Positions 6,867-15,199 of a stretch of 19,704 nt of DNA are shown here, piece by piece. Within the stretch, counting starts at the first letter, position 1. Every line of letters starts with the position of its first letter. Location: contig MNYI01000143.1 in NCBI GenBank assembly GCA_001873945.1, forward strand, positions 1 through 19,704, given 5' to 3'. The notes under the pieces were generated by a model that did not search any database, had not been told where the DNA came from, and worked only from the letters and a program-made list of their open reading frames with translations. The DNA comes from Candidatus Desantisbacteria bacterium CG2_30_40_21. Its GTDB lineage: Bacteria > UBA9089 > CG2-30-40-21. Made by a program: the position numbers and the translations under genes.

Positions 6867-8096
6867 TTAAAAGAAATCACTGAACCAATCCTTCATTTTG
6901 TCTGAAACCTTCTTAAAAACATTTCCACCCACAGATCTTGTTTTCTTGCCATCCAATCTATTTTTCATACCATATAAAACCAATCCAACCCCAGTAGCAT
7001 ATACAGGTGAATTGATAACATCGACTAATCCAGCTACTCCTTTGGGTGCACCGATTCTTACCGGCAGGTCAAATATTTTTTCTGCCAATTCAGCACTCCC
7101 TTTTAACATTGCTGCCCCTCCGGTCAAGACTATGCCAGAGGCAATTATATTTTCATAACCGGTCATCCGTATCTCTTGATTAATAAGGCTGAATATTTCT
7201 TCCATCCTCGGTTCAATTATCTCAGATAAAACCTGTCTTGGCAATGTCTTTGACCTTCTCTCTCCAACCGATGGTATCTCAATCATCTCATCATCCTTCA
7301 CCAAGGACGGTGTAGCACAACCGTAATTTATTTTGATCTTCTCTGCATCAACAACCGGGGTGCGAAGCCCAACAGAGATATCCTTGGTAACATTATCGCC
7401 ACCAATAGAAAGAACACTGGTATGCCAGATACTACCATCAATAAAGATGCCAATATCTGTTGTCCCACCACCGATATCCACTAAAACTACGCCCAGATCC
7501 TTTTCATCCTCTGTTAAAACTGCATAAGAGGCAGCTAATGGTTCAAGCACAAGATCATCTACCTCAAGCCCACTGCGGTTCACACATTTAACAATATTTT
7601 GAGCTGAGGTAACAGCACCAGTAACAATATGAATCTCTACCTCTAACCTGGTACCAGACATACCTATGGGCTCTTTTATTCCATCCTGTCCATCAATGAT
7701 AAACTGTTGGGGGAGAACATGAATTATCTCTCTATCTAAGGGAATAGAGACTGCCTTGGCTGCATCTATAACCCGTTCCATATCAGCTGAAGTTACCTCT
7801 CTGCCCCTGGAGATAGCAATTACTCCATGACTATTTATGCCTTTAATATGACTTCCGGCAATCCCGGCATAGACAGAAGAAACCTCAACCCCGGCCATTA
7901 ACTCTGCTTCAGAAATAGCATTCTCTACTGACTTGATGGTAGAATCAATATTTACTACCACCCCTTTCTTAAGCCCATGTGATGGAGCTGTTCCTACACC
8001 AATAATCTCCATCCGATCTTCATCCATCTCGCCTATGATTGCACAAATCTTTGTTGTTCCAATATCTAATCCAACAATTGTTTCACCCTTTGACAT
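6867..8096 (-). CDS. ftsA: Cell division protein FtsA
   Basis: This 409-residue actin-like ATPase tethers FtsZ to the membrane and activates septal synthesis. The phosphate-1 loop GLDIGTTKI is at 9-17, an SHS2/1C domain follows at about 85-165, the phosphate-2 loop DIGGGTTDIG is at 207-216, and the adenosine motif GIVLTGGAAMLKG lies near residue 322. The last ~15 residues (KMKDWFSDFF end) form the expected amphipathic membrane-targeting helix. The start ATG is preceded by GGGAGAGGG. It sits between ftsQ and ftsZ as in the standard cluster. Confidence 0.97.
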   Translation of the reverse strand: MSKGETIVGLDIGTTKICAIIGEMDEDRMEIIGVGTAPSHGLKKGVVVNIDSTIKSVENAISEAELMAGVEVSSVYAGIAGSHIKGINSHGVIAISRGREVTSADMERVIDAAKAVSIPLDREIIHVLPQQFIIDGQDGIKEPIGMSGTRLEVEIHIVTGAVTSAQNIVKCVNRSGLEVDDLVLEPLAASYAVLTEDEKDLGVVLVDIGGGTTDIGIFIDGSIWHTSVLSIGGDNVTKDISVGLRTPVVDAEKIKINYGCATPSLVKDDEMIEIPSVGERRSKTLPRQVLSEIIEPRMEEIFSLINQEIRMTGYENIIASGIVLTGGAAMLKGSAELAEKIFDLPVRIGAPKGVAGLVDVINSPVYATGVGLVLYGMKNRLDGKKTRSVGGNVFKKVSDKMKDWFSDFF

Positions 8097-8118
8097 TTTT
8101 CCCTCTCCCCCCGGTTTG

Positions 8119-8192
8119 GTAGGGACAAACCTATGTGTTTGCCCTTTCTGTCTTTCAGTCGTTATAGGGCAGACACATAGGTTTGCCCCTAC
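8119..8192. repeat. 26-bp REP-like inverted repeat between ftsQ and ftsA
   Basis: The arms at 8119-8144 and 8167-8192 pair in 24 of 26 positions around a 22-base loop; the core reads GGCAAACCTATGTGT. The right arm supplies the TAG stop of ftsQ (8189-8191). It occupies most of the 92-base ftsQ-ftsA gap. No T-tract follows, so it is more likely a mobile-type palindrome than a terminator, though the hairpin might stabilise or attenuate the message. Confidence 0.8.
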
Positions 8193-9028
8193 TTGATAAT
8201 AATATTATCAAACCTTATATCAACATACTCCCTTTGTTGATTAGTCTTCTTAAAATATTCAAGAATAATCTTTAATTCCTTTAATTTCTGTACCAACGAT
8301 TGTTCTTCCAGATGAGAACCACAATAAATCGCTACAGGATTTTTCTTATTAATCATAAGCACAACATTTCTTGGATTAGCAATATTTATCATGAAAATAT
8401 TCTTACTTAAATTCTTATCTATAACAGCTATGGTATGATAAAGTAAAAATACATCTTCAATCCCCTGATGAGATATTGTTTTTCCTATCTCTATCTTGTT
8501 TATACCACTAAGCATGAGTAAATTTTTCTTACAGGAAATAGGAAAAATTATTCTATTTTCGTCAATACCATAATATTGAGATGCTATCTTAAACATCATC
8601 CTTGGGATTCTTCCCTCTACGGCAATTAATATCTTTCTTGGCAACTGCCTCTTCAAGGTTACTTTTAGAACCCTTGGGTATAAAGCAATATTCTTTGTTG
8701 CCTCCTTTACATTCACCCTGAAGATATTTGGATGCACTGTAGAATACTTTTTCAAGAAAAACTTTTCTAATCGATTCTGAATCTCTTCTTTGGCAATCTG
8801 CCCCCCTCTCACTGTAACTATCATAGAATCAATAAAAAAATGTGGTGATCCCATGAGATATGAAGGGGTTTGAATAATAAGGGCACAGACTACACCAATT
8901 ATTACCCAAAAACTTATCCTCCGTATTCGGTGAAGAAAATTTTTGGCTATCTTTTTGCGTCCCTTTTTACTTCGCCATTTATCCTTTCTCGCACTTAACT
9001 TATTTGCCAAACCTTTATGTCGTAGCAT
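8189..9028 (-). CDS. ftsQ: Cell division protein FtsQ/DivIB
   Basis: This 279-residue bitopic membrane protein should link early and late divisome proteins. A very basic cytoplasmic tail (residues 1-37) precedes one membrane segment at about 38-58. A POTRA-like domain starts near FFIDSMIVTVRGG (64-76), and the FtsQ beta domain contains LYPRVLKVTLKRQLPRKI. Sequence conservation is low, as usual for FtsQ, so the call also rests on position between ddl and ftsA. The gene is noticeably AT- and Lys/Ile-rich. Its start overlaps ddl by 14 bases with AGGA upstream, and its stop codon is contributed by the adjoining palindromic repeat. Confidence 0.88.
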   Translation of the reverse strand: MLRHKGLANKLSARKDKWRSKKGRKKIAKNFLHRIRRISFWVIIGVVCALIIQTPSYLMGSPHFFIDSMIVTVRGGQIAKEEIQNRLEKFFLKKYSTVHPNIFRVNVKEATKNIALYPRVLKVTLKRQLPRKILIAVEGRIPRMMFKIASQYYGIDENRIIFPISCKKNLLMLSGINKIEIGKTISHQGIEDVFLLYHTIAVIDKNLSKNIFMINIANPRNVVLMINKKNPVAIYCGSHLEEQSLVQKLKELKIILEYFKKTNQQREYVDIRFDNIIIK

Positions 9029-9968
9029 ATTTTATCCTGTAATAGGCAGAGCATAACATTTCAAAAATAAGATCATCATAACTCATCCCATCTGCAGCAG
9101 CACATGCCGGCAAATCACTCAAGTTTGTTAATCCTGGAACTGTATTAACATCATGTATGTAAGGAATGCCTTCATACGAAACAATCATATCTATGCGAGA
9201 AAATCCCTCACATCCAAGAATAAGATGAGCCTTGATAGCTGTCTGACACACACACTTATATATATCTGCATCTAATCTGGCCGGAATAATAAACTCAGTC
9301 ATTCCGGAGGTATATTTAGCCTCGTAATCATAAAATTCATTTTTTGTTGCCAATTCTAATACTGGCAAGGCACGCAATGAACTTCCTTTACCAAGAATGC
9401 CTACTGTTACTGATTGACCATGAATATATTTCTCTACAAAAACATCACGATGTTCATCCATTAATCCTGTAATAATCGATTGTATCCTTGACTCATCCTT
9501 TATAATGGTCACACCTATACTCGAACCCTCTAATACGGGTTTGGCTATTAATGGCAATCCCAATTTACGGATCAAATCTTCATAACCATATCCATCAGTC
9601 AATGGGAGACAAGCATAATCAGGGGTTGGAATACCCTGTTCCCTGAATATCCTCTTGGATGCCACCTTGTTCATGGCTAATGCTGAGGCTAATACTCCTG
9701 AGCCTGTATAGGGTATACCCATAACCTCAAGCAACCCGGCAATACCGCCATCCTCTCCATATCCACCATGCAAGGCAATAAAGGCAACATCCATCTCGTT
9801 TATCTGCTCAATAAAATTATTATCAGCAGGATCCATGATAAATGCTTTGAACCCTTGTCGTTTTAATGAATCTAAAACATTGTTCCCTGAGCGAAGAGAG
9901 ACCTCCCTTTCTGAAGAGATTCCTCCTGCTAACACCCCAATTTTTTTATGAAGAAAATATTCCCTCAC
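9015..9968 (-). CDS. ddl: D-alanine--D-alanine ligase
   Basis: This 317-residue ATP-grasp enzyme joins two D-alanines for addition by MurF. GGISSEREVSLRSG (15-28) carries the N-terminal Glu, and HGGYGEDGGIAGLLE and IAKPVLEGSSIGVT match the family. YEAKYTSGMTEF is the substrate loop, and the C-terminal motif is RID....HDVNTVPG. In most Ddl proteins this last motif is EVNTxPG; here the metal-binding Glu is replaced by Asp, while the downstream Asn is kept. The start is GTG at 9968, with AGGAG about 12 bases upstream; no in-frame ATG lies between it and the conserved GVLAGG. It follows the unknown gene by 51 bases and overlaps ftsQ by 14. Confidence 0.95.
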   Translation of the reverse strand: MREYFLHKKIGVLAGGISSEREVSLRSGNNVLDSLKRQGFKAFIMDPADNNFIEQINEMDVAFIALHGGYGEDGGIAGLLEVMGIPYTGSGVLASALAMNKVASKRIFREQGIPTPDYACLPLTDGYGYEDLIRKLGLPLIAKPVLEGSSIGVTIIKDESRIQSIITGLMDEHRDVFVEKYIHGQSVTVGILGKGSSLRALPVLELATKNEFYDYEAKYTSGMTEFIIPARLDADIYKCVCQTAIKAHLILGCEGFSRIDMIVSYEGIPYIHDVNTVPGLTNLSDLPACAAADGMSYDDLIFEMLCSAYYRIKYATT

Positions 9969-10019
9969 TACTTGCCCCTACTCCTCATCTACCACTTTTC
10001 CAACACATCATCTGATTTC

Positions 10020-10595
10020 TTACCTTTCTGAATGCTTGTCAACTTCGGAAATAGAAATTTTTTTACTATCCAATATGTAATTTCTTAATAAAACTCCAAA
10101 CACAGAGAGAATATCTGAAACCAAAATCCCTTTACTATATGCTTCTTGCTTAATCATTATCAACTCTTTTTCATCTAATAATTGCTCTAATTTGTTTTTA
10201 GCAACTTCTATGGATAATTGCTGAATATCATATGCATTTTTGGGGTTTTTCAACTCGACTTCTTTTATTAATTTAACCACATATCTCTCAAAAATATCTT
10301 TTGCCTTTATGTTATTCACAATTTCTTCACCAATTGGTGTTAAACTTAAAGGACTATAAGATTTTAATGGAGAATTTGGATTAACATATTGATAAATCAA
10401 ATCTATCTTTGTTTTTAATTCGATTACTTTCTCAGACAAACCTTCTACATTTTTCAATCTATCATCTTGAACTATGAATTTTTGCGAACACATTCCAATT
10501 TTATATGTAGCCCAAAATGCTAACAACAATAAACCTAACATCACAAATATACTACTATTCAATTGAGATATTAAAGATAGAATGATTTGTTCCAT
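10020..10595 (-). CDS. Unrecognised membrane-anchored protein inserted between murB and ddl
   Basis: I do not recognise this 191-residue protein. One hydrophobic segment lies at about 15-33; the preceding residues carry no positive charge and the following ones include Lys, so the large C-terminal part is probably cytoplasmic. A charged helix (about 44-70) suggests a short coiled coil. SPLSLTPIGEEI (81-92) resembles a winged-helix entry strand, and PKNAYDIQ (118-125) and VFGVLLRNYIL (165-175) may mark further helices. The gene starts 3 bases after the murB stop with AGGAGG inside the murB end, so it is translationally placed like a real operon member. Four sampled 60-base rows run at about 28-35% G+C, lower than the neighbouring mur genes, though ftsQ is similarly AT-rich. 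Acquisition by transfer is plausible but not shown. Confidence 0.8.
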   Translation of the reverse strand: MEQIILSLISQLNSSIFVMLGLLLLAFWATYKIGMCSQKFIVQDDRLKNVEGLSEKVIELKTKIDLIYQYVNPNSPLKSYSPLSLTPIGEEIVNNIKAKDIFERYVVKLIKEVELKNPKNAYDIQQLSIEVAKNKLEQLLDEKELIMIKQEAYSKGILVSDILSVFGVLLRNYILDSKKISISEVDKHSER

Positions 10596-10598
10596 CTG

Positions 10599-11501
10599 TC
10601 AATTACCTCCTACCACTCTAACCTCTGCAACCAATTCAACCCCGTAATCTTTCTTAACTCGTTCCTGAATATATTCTATTAATCCTATCACATCATCTGC
10701 CTTTGCCCCTTTATCAGCCAGAATAAAATTGGCATGCATAGAAGAAATATATGCCCCACCCATTCGCATCCCTTTGAGCCCTGCATCCTCTATTAACTTC
10801 CATGCAGATGACCCTTCTGGATTCTTAAAAATACTCCCGGCCCCCCTTTCCTTGGGCTGAGCATTTTGCCTCTTTTTAAGGATTGAGTTTATCGTATTAA
10901 TGATACATAAAAAATCCCGTTTTGTCAACAACAATTCTACATTAATTACAATATATTTTCTCAAATTACTATTTCTGTAGGAAAACTCAACGATATTTCT
11001 TGATAATACCTCAAAATTACCATTTGGAGAAAGCACACCTACCTGATTAACCCTATCTCCAATATATTCCATACCTGTCCCTGCATTCCCTACAATTGCT
11101 CCACCAATCGTCCCTGGAATTCCGGCAGCAAACTCTAACCCTGAAAGCCCATTTTTAGCAGCAATATTTACTACCTTAGAAAGCAAGCAACCAGCACCGG
11201 CATGGATAATATTATCCTCAACCCTTATACTCGTAAACTCACCACCCAATTTGATTATTAGCCCTCTTATCCCCCCATCCCTGACCACAAGGTTTGTCCC
11301 TCCACCAAGGATAAAAAATGGGATATTGTATCGTTGAGTAAGTTGCCAGAGCCTTTCTAATTCATCCCTATTCTGGACTGTAACAAAAAAGTCAGCCGGC
11401 CCCCCTACACCAAAGGAGGTATGTTTACTCATTGGTTCCTGAGTCAACACTCGTGGCGTTATCTGCAATAATTGAGGTAACAACCCTGCTATTTGAATCA
11501 T
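10599..11501 (-). CDS. murB: UDP-N-acetylenolpyruvoylglucosamine reductase MurB
   Basis: This flavoenzyme of about 300 residues makes UDP-MurNAc using NADPH and FAD. KHTSFGVGGPADFF and FFILGGGTNLVV are FAD-binding elements, and GIPGTIGGAIVGNAG lies in the second FAD domain. FSYRNS, the catalytic Ser in GSIFKNP, and the final EVR Glu are present; the length fits the type II form. The frame extends to a GTG at 11522, but the ATG at 11501 overlaps the murC stop as ATGA and has GAGG about five bases upstream, so I prefer it. Its 3' end holds the AGGAGG for the next gene, three bases downstream. Confidence 0.96.
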   Translation of the reverse strand: MIQIAGLLPQLLQITPRVLTQEPMSKHTSFGVGGPADFFVTVQNRDELERLWQLTQRYNIPFFILGGGTNLVVRDGGIRGLIIKLGGEFTSIRVEDNIIHAGAGCLLSKVVNIAAKNGLSGLEFAAGIPGTIGGAIVGNAGTGMEYIGDRVNQVGVLSPNGNFEVLSRNIVEFSYRNSNLRKYIVINVELLLTKRDFLCIINTINSILKKRQNAQPKERGAGSIFKNPEGSSAWKLIEDAGLKGMRMGGAYISSMHANFILADKGAKADDVIGLIEYIQERVKKDYGVELVAEVRVVGGN

Positions 11502-12868
11502 TCCTGCCTCAATTCCTCCCACAATCTTTTCCCTACCTTCCAGATATTACCCGCCCCTAAGGTAACGACAACATCTTGCGGACAGATAAACCTATGCAGA
11601 AAATCAATTATCTCCTCAAATGTCTGTAAAAATATTACCCTTGAATGTCCTGCTTCCACCAGACTTTTTACAACTAAGGATGCATCCACCCCTTCTATTG
11701 GTTTTTCACCTGCCCCATAGATATTTGTGACTATGACCATATCAGCATCATTAAAGCATTGCCCAAAGCCTTTTGATAATGCCTTAGTACGGGTATATCG
11801 GTGTGGCTGAAACACAGCGACAACCCTTCTCTTGGTTGATTTAATAGCTGCCAGTGTAGCTGCTATCTCTGTCGGATGGTGGGCATAATCATCAATAATT
11901 GTTACACCATTGGCCTCTCCTGTTATCTGAAATCTCCTTTGCACACCACTATAAGCACCAAGGGCATCAAGGATTTTTTCAAACTCAATCTCCAGATCCA
12001 ATCCAACAGCCACAGCAGCCAGGGCATTGGACACATAATGTATACCCGGCACCTTAAGTCTTATTCTGCCAAGGGTGTTACCCTCAAAGATCACGGTAAA
12101 TTCCGAAGAAAACCCATCAAACAAAATATCCTCTGCCCGTATCTGTGCCTCTTTGGTCAACCCATAGGTAATAACCCTTCTTTCTATTTTGTCTATCACT
12201 GCCTGAAGATTTTCGTTATCAAGGCAAAGGATGACGCTCCCATAAAAGGGTACCTTATTCATAAATTGCAGGAAAGTATCCTTTATCTGGGAAATATCCT
12301 GATAATAATCAAGATGTTCCTCGTCAATATTTGTGACCACAGCAATAATCGGGGACAATTTTAGAAAACTGCCATCGCTTTCATCACTTTCAGCCACTAA
12401 GTATTCTGAGCTTCCCAGCCGGGCATTGCTGCCAATATCATTAAACCTGCCGCCAATAACTACGGTTGGATCCAGCCCTGCTGTAGAAAGGACTATGGAT
12501 ATCATGGATGTTGTGGTTGTCTTCCCATGTGCCCCGGCAACAGCAATCCCATATTTCAATCGCATGAGTTCAGCCAGCATTTCTGCCCTGGGAATAATCG
12601 GTATTCGTTTCTCTTTAGCAGATAAAACCTCTGGATTTTCTTTTGAAACAGCGGACGAATAAACAACAACATCTGCATCCTCAATGTTTTTCTGGCTATG
12701 TCCAATATAAATCCTTCCACCCAATCCCTGTAACCTTTTAGTAATCTCTGTCTCAACCATATCTGAACCAGTAACAGTATACCCTAAGTTTAACAATACC
12801 TCAGCAATGCCGCTCATCCCTGAACCGCCAATCCCAATAAAATGGATATTTTGTATTTTCTTGAACAT
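11498..12868 (-). CDS. murC: UDP-N-acetylmuramate--L-alanine ligase MurC
   Basis: This 456-residue ligase adds L-Ala to UDP-MurNAc with ATP, the first stem-peptide step. The N-terminal Rossmann motif FIGIGGSGMSGIAE is at 10-23, the ATP loop GAHGKTTTT at 112-120, then ESDESDGSFL and NIDEEHLDYY. The C-terminal domain has DDYAHHPTE and FQPHRYTRT, all typical of MurC. The start ATG has AAGGAGG close upstream. It lies 16 bases after murG and overlaps murB by four bases. Confidence 0.98.
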   Translation of the reverse strand: MFKKIQNIHFIGIGGSGMSGIAEVLLNLGYTVTGSDMVETEITKRLQGLGGRIYIGHSQKNIEDADVVVYSSAVSKENPEVLSAKEKRIPIIPRAEMLAELMRLKYGIAVAGAHGKTTTTSMISIVLSTAGLDPTVVIGGRFNDIGSNARLGSSEYLVAESDESDGSFLKLSPIIAVVTNIDEEHLDYYQDISQIKDTFLQFMNKVPFYGSVILCLDNENLQAVIDKIERRVITYGLTKEAQIRAEDILFDGFSSEFTVIFEGNTLGRIRLKVPGIHYVSNALAAVAVGLDLEIEFEKILDALGAYSGVQRRFQITGEANGVTIIDDYAHHPTEIAATLAAIKSTKRRVVAVFQPHRYTRTKALSKGFGQCFNDADMVIVTNIYGAGEKPIEGVDASLVVKSLVEAGHSRVIFLQTFEEIIDFLHRFICPQDVVVTLGAGNIWKVGKRLWEELRQE

Positions 12869-12884
12869 TTCCCCCTCCTTCCTA

Positions 12885-13958
12885 TTACCTACTGCTTACT
12901 ATCTTCATCACCCTATCCACCGCACCATACGGATCCATATCAAACCCTTTATATCCCTGCCTCATTCTATCCAATTTCTTAACATCATAAAGCAACTCAA
13001 CCATTACCTCAGCCAACCTTCCATGAGGCAATTCTGCATCAAGCACCACCCTCGCTGCCCCACATTGTTCTAATACCCGTGCATTCTTCTCCTGATGATT
13101 ATCTGTGGCATAAGGATACGGCACCATAATTGCCGGCACACGACAGGCAATAACCTCAGCCACAGTTGTAGCACCGCTTCGACACACAACCAGATCAGCA
13201 GCTCCATAGGCATAATCCATATCATTGAGGTATTCAAATATCCGACAGTTAGTTGTGTATGCCTGAATATTCTTTACACAAGGATAATCATCCTGTCCTG
13301 TAATCCAGATAAGCTGCAACTTCTTAAATATGCCCTTGATTAAAGCCTGCATGACCGCCATATTTATGCTTTTTGCCCCTTTGCTCCCACCAAATACAAG
13401 CACGGTAATCTGTTTTGAAGAAAGCCCAAACCTCTTGATTGCCTGCTGTTTTTCTACCTGTCCAATCCCTTTCCGAACAGGATTGCCAGTAACAACAACC
13501 TTTTCCCGCGGCAAATATTTTGAGGATTCCGGCATGGAAACAGCTATTTTATCCACAATCTTTGAAAGCATCCTTACTGCTAATCCGGGTATGGCATTTT
13601 GTTCGTGCAGCACACACCGTATCCCCAATGCCCTTCCGGCAAGGATTACCGGCACACAAACATACCCGCCTGTTCCAAGGATAGCATCTGGCTTAAATTT
13701 CAACAAATACTTGCAGGATGTCCAAAATGCCCCAAGTAATTTCCATGCCACCCTGAAAATTCCCGGCAATGTTCTATTCCAGCCACAAATATCAATTCCC
13801 TTGAACTCAAATCCTTCCTGCGGGACAACCTTAGCCTCAATCCCATTGATATTGCCAACAAACAGCACCTCTATCTGTCTCTCTCTCAAGCCATATGCAA
13901 TTGATACACCAGGGTAAAGGTGTCCACCTGTACCACCGCCAGTAATAACTATTCGCAT
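12885..13958 (-). CDS. murG: Lipid II synthase MurG (UDP-GlcNAc transferase)
   Basis: This 357-residue GT-B glycosyltransferase adds GlcNAc to lipid I on the inner face of the membrane. GGGTGGHLYPG is at 7-17, LGTGGYVCVP and HEQNAIPG follow, and the inter-domain VTGNPVR is present. The C-terminal half has VFGGSKGAKSIN and the UDP-GlcNAc-binding CRSGATTVAE with PYPYATDNHQ. Its ATG shares one base with the ftsW stop (TAATG), so the two are coupled. It ends 16 bases before murC. Confidence 0.98.
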   Translation of the reverse strand: MRIVITGGGTGGHLYPGVSIAYGLRERQIEVLFVGNINGIEAKVVPQEGFEFKGIDICGWNRTLPGIFRVAWKLLGAFWTSCKYLLKFKPDAILGTGGYVCVPVILAGRALGIRCVLHEQNAIPGLAVRMLSKIVDKIAVSMPESSKYLPREKVVVTGNPVRKGIGQVEKQQAIKRFGLSSKQITVLVFGGSKGAKSINMAVMQALIKGIFKKLQLIWITGQDDYPCVKNIQAYTTNCRIFEYLNDMDYAYGAADLVVCRSGATTVAEVIACRVPAIMVPYPYATDNHQEKNARVLEQCGAARVVLDAELPHGRLAEVMVELLYDVKKLDRMRQGYKGFDMDPYGAVDRVMKIVSSR

Positions 13959-15070
13959 TAAGTACCTCTTCTTATGAATGAACCTTTAGCAATATTCAAC
14001 AATATTCCTACAGAAACCATATTGAAAAATAAGGCAGATCCGCCAAAGCTGATAAATGGCAATGGTACGCCAGTGGTTGGCAGTACCCCTGTTACCACGC
14101 CGATATTAAAAAATGCCTGAGCAACAATGATAAATGTTATTCCAAAGGCAAATAAGCTAGCAAAAAGATCCTCAGTAGCCATGCAGATTTTGATTCCACA
14201 ATAGGCAAAACCAAGAAATAAAACAATAACTGCAACAGCAAGAATAAATCCACCCTCTTCCCCAATAATGGCAAAGATAAAATCCGTTGAGGATTCAGGC
14301 AGATAAAATAGCTTTTGTTTGCTTTCACCTAATCCTACACCAAATAATCCTCCTGACCCAAGGGCAATCAATGATTGAATAATATGATACCCTTTATTAC
14401 TGGCATCTGACCATGGATCCATAAAAATAGATAATCGCCGAACACGATATGGTTCCTTAATTGCTAAAAATATCATCATGGGAATTGAAACAATCAGCAT
14501 CGTGAACATATGCTTAAGGTTTACTCCCCCAGTGAACAGAATAACCATACTCACAGTAAAAAACAGGATAATCATTCCAAAGTGCGGCTGTTTCAACAAA
14601 ATAGCAATGATAATCAACAAAAATATCAATGATGGCAAGAATCCCTTAAGCATACTCTTAAGGTGTGCCTTTTTCTTGACAATAAAATCAGCTATCCAGA
14701 GAAGAAGGCATAGCTTGATTAGTTCTGATGGCTGAAAGGTTAATCCAAATACCTTTAACCATCTTGCTGCCCCACCTATCTTGTGGCCAATACCCGGGAT
14801 TATAGTCAGGATTAATAGGAACAATCCAACAGCAATCACAACCCCTTTATGTTTTCGTAATAGCCTATAATCAGTCTTCCATGCAATAAGCATTCCCACG
14901 CTGCCGAGACATATCCAGAGGAGTTGTTTCTTGAGCATGAAATAACTATCCTGTGCATACTTTTGATGATATATAGCACTGGAGCTATATATCATCAATA
15001 TCCCAATACCTACCAGGGTAATGGTAATTAAGAGTAGAATAATGTCAAACCGAGCCCGCGAATAATTCAT
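13958..15070 (-). CDS. ftsW: Peptidoglycan polymerase FtsW (SEDS family)
   Basis: This polytopic membrane protein of about 370 residues polymerises lipid II at the septum with a class B penicillin-binding protein. It has about ten hydrophobic segments. The SEDS hallmarks are GGAARWLKV..LTFQPSELIKL (99-120), PESSTDFIFAIIGEE with the catalytic Asp, and TTGVPLPFISFGGS near the C terminus. The frame is open to an ATG at 15187, but that 39-residue extension is encoded by the palindromic repeat at 15112-15173 and is highly basic. The ATG at 15070 has AAAGGA seven bases upstream and gives a normal FtsW N terminus, so it is preferred. RodA is the alternative; the location between murD and murG supports FtsW. 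Confidence 0.95.
   Translation of the reverse strand: MNYSRARFDIILLLITITLVGIGILMIYSSSAIYHQKYAQDSYFMLKKQLLWICLGSVGMLIAWKTDYRLLRKHKGVVIAVGLFLLILTIIPGIGHKIGGAARWLKVFGLTFQPSELIKLCLLLWIADFIVKKKAHLKSMLKGFLPSLIFLLIIIAILLKQPHFGMIILFFTVSMVILFTGGVNLKHMFTMLIVSIPMMIFLAIKEPYRVRRLSIFMDPWSDASNKGYHIIQSLIALGSGGLFGVGLGESKQKLFYLPESSTDFIFAIIGEEGGFILAVAVIVLFLGFAYCGIKICMATEDLFASLFAFGITFIIVAQAFFNIGVVTGVLPTTGVPLPFISFGGSALFFNMVSVGILLNIAKGSFIRRGT
14963..14998. repeat. Perfect 15-bp inverted repeat inside ftsW
   Basis: The arms 14963-14977 and 14984-14998 are exact reverse complements with a 6-base loop. They fall in codons about 25-36 of ftsW, encoding the end of the first membrane segment (LMIYSSSAIYHQ). In the mRNA this would be a long AU-rich hairpin shortly after the start codon. 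Confidence 0.75.
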
Positions 15071-15111
15071 TGTTTTTCCTTTCTTCTTTCGTCTTTTTGA
15101 GAAAATGGGGA

Positions 15112-15173
15112 GAGAAAATGGGGACAGCGCCCTATTTTTAGAAGAAAAAATAGGGCGCTGTCCCCATTTTCTC
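15112..15173. repeat. Perfect 28-bp inverted repeat (GGGACAGCGCCCTA family) between murD and ftsW
   Basis: The arms 15112-15139 and 15146-15173 pair perfectly around a 6-base loop. The motif GAGAAAATGGGG is repeated once more outside each arm (about 15099-15111 and 15171-15182), so the element extends imperfectly. Elements with this GGGGACAG core are widespread REP-type palindromes in some bacterial groups. It fills most of the gap between murD and ftsW, and creates an open frame that falsely extends ftsW. Confidence 0.9.
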
Positions 15174-15199
15174 CCCATTTTCTCCATTTTCCCCCTTAT

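Noticed and set aside
11502..11522. GTG start of murB at 11522
   Set aside because: It would overlap murC by 25 bases; the ATG at 11501 gives a standard ATGA coupling with a nearby GAGG.
13330..13917. Plus-strand open frame of 195 codons
   Set aside because: It is antisense to murG over its full length, and murG motifs are intact; the product resembles nothing known.
15071..15187. Longer FtsW reading frame starting at 15187
   Set aside because: The extra 39 residues are encoded by a perfect palindromic repeat, lack family similarity, and a better start with a ribosome binding site occurs at 15070.
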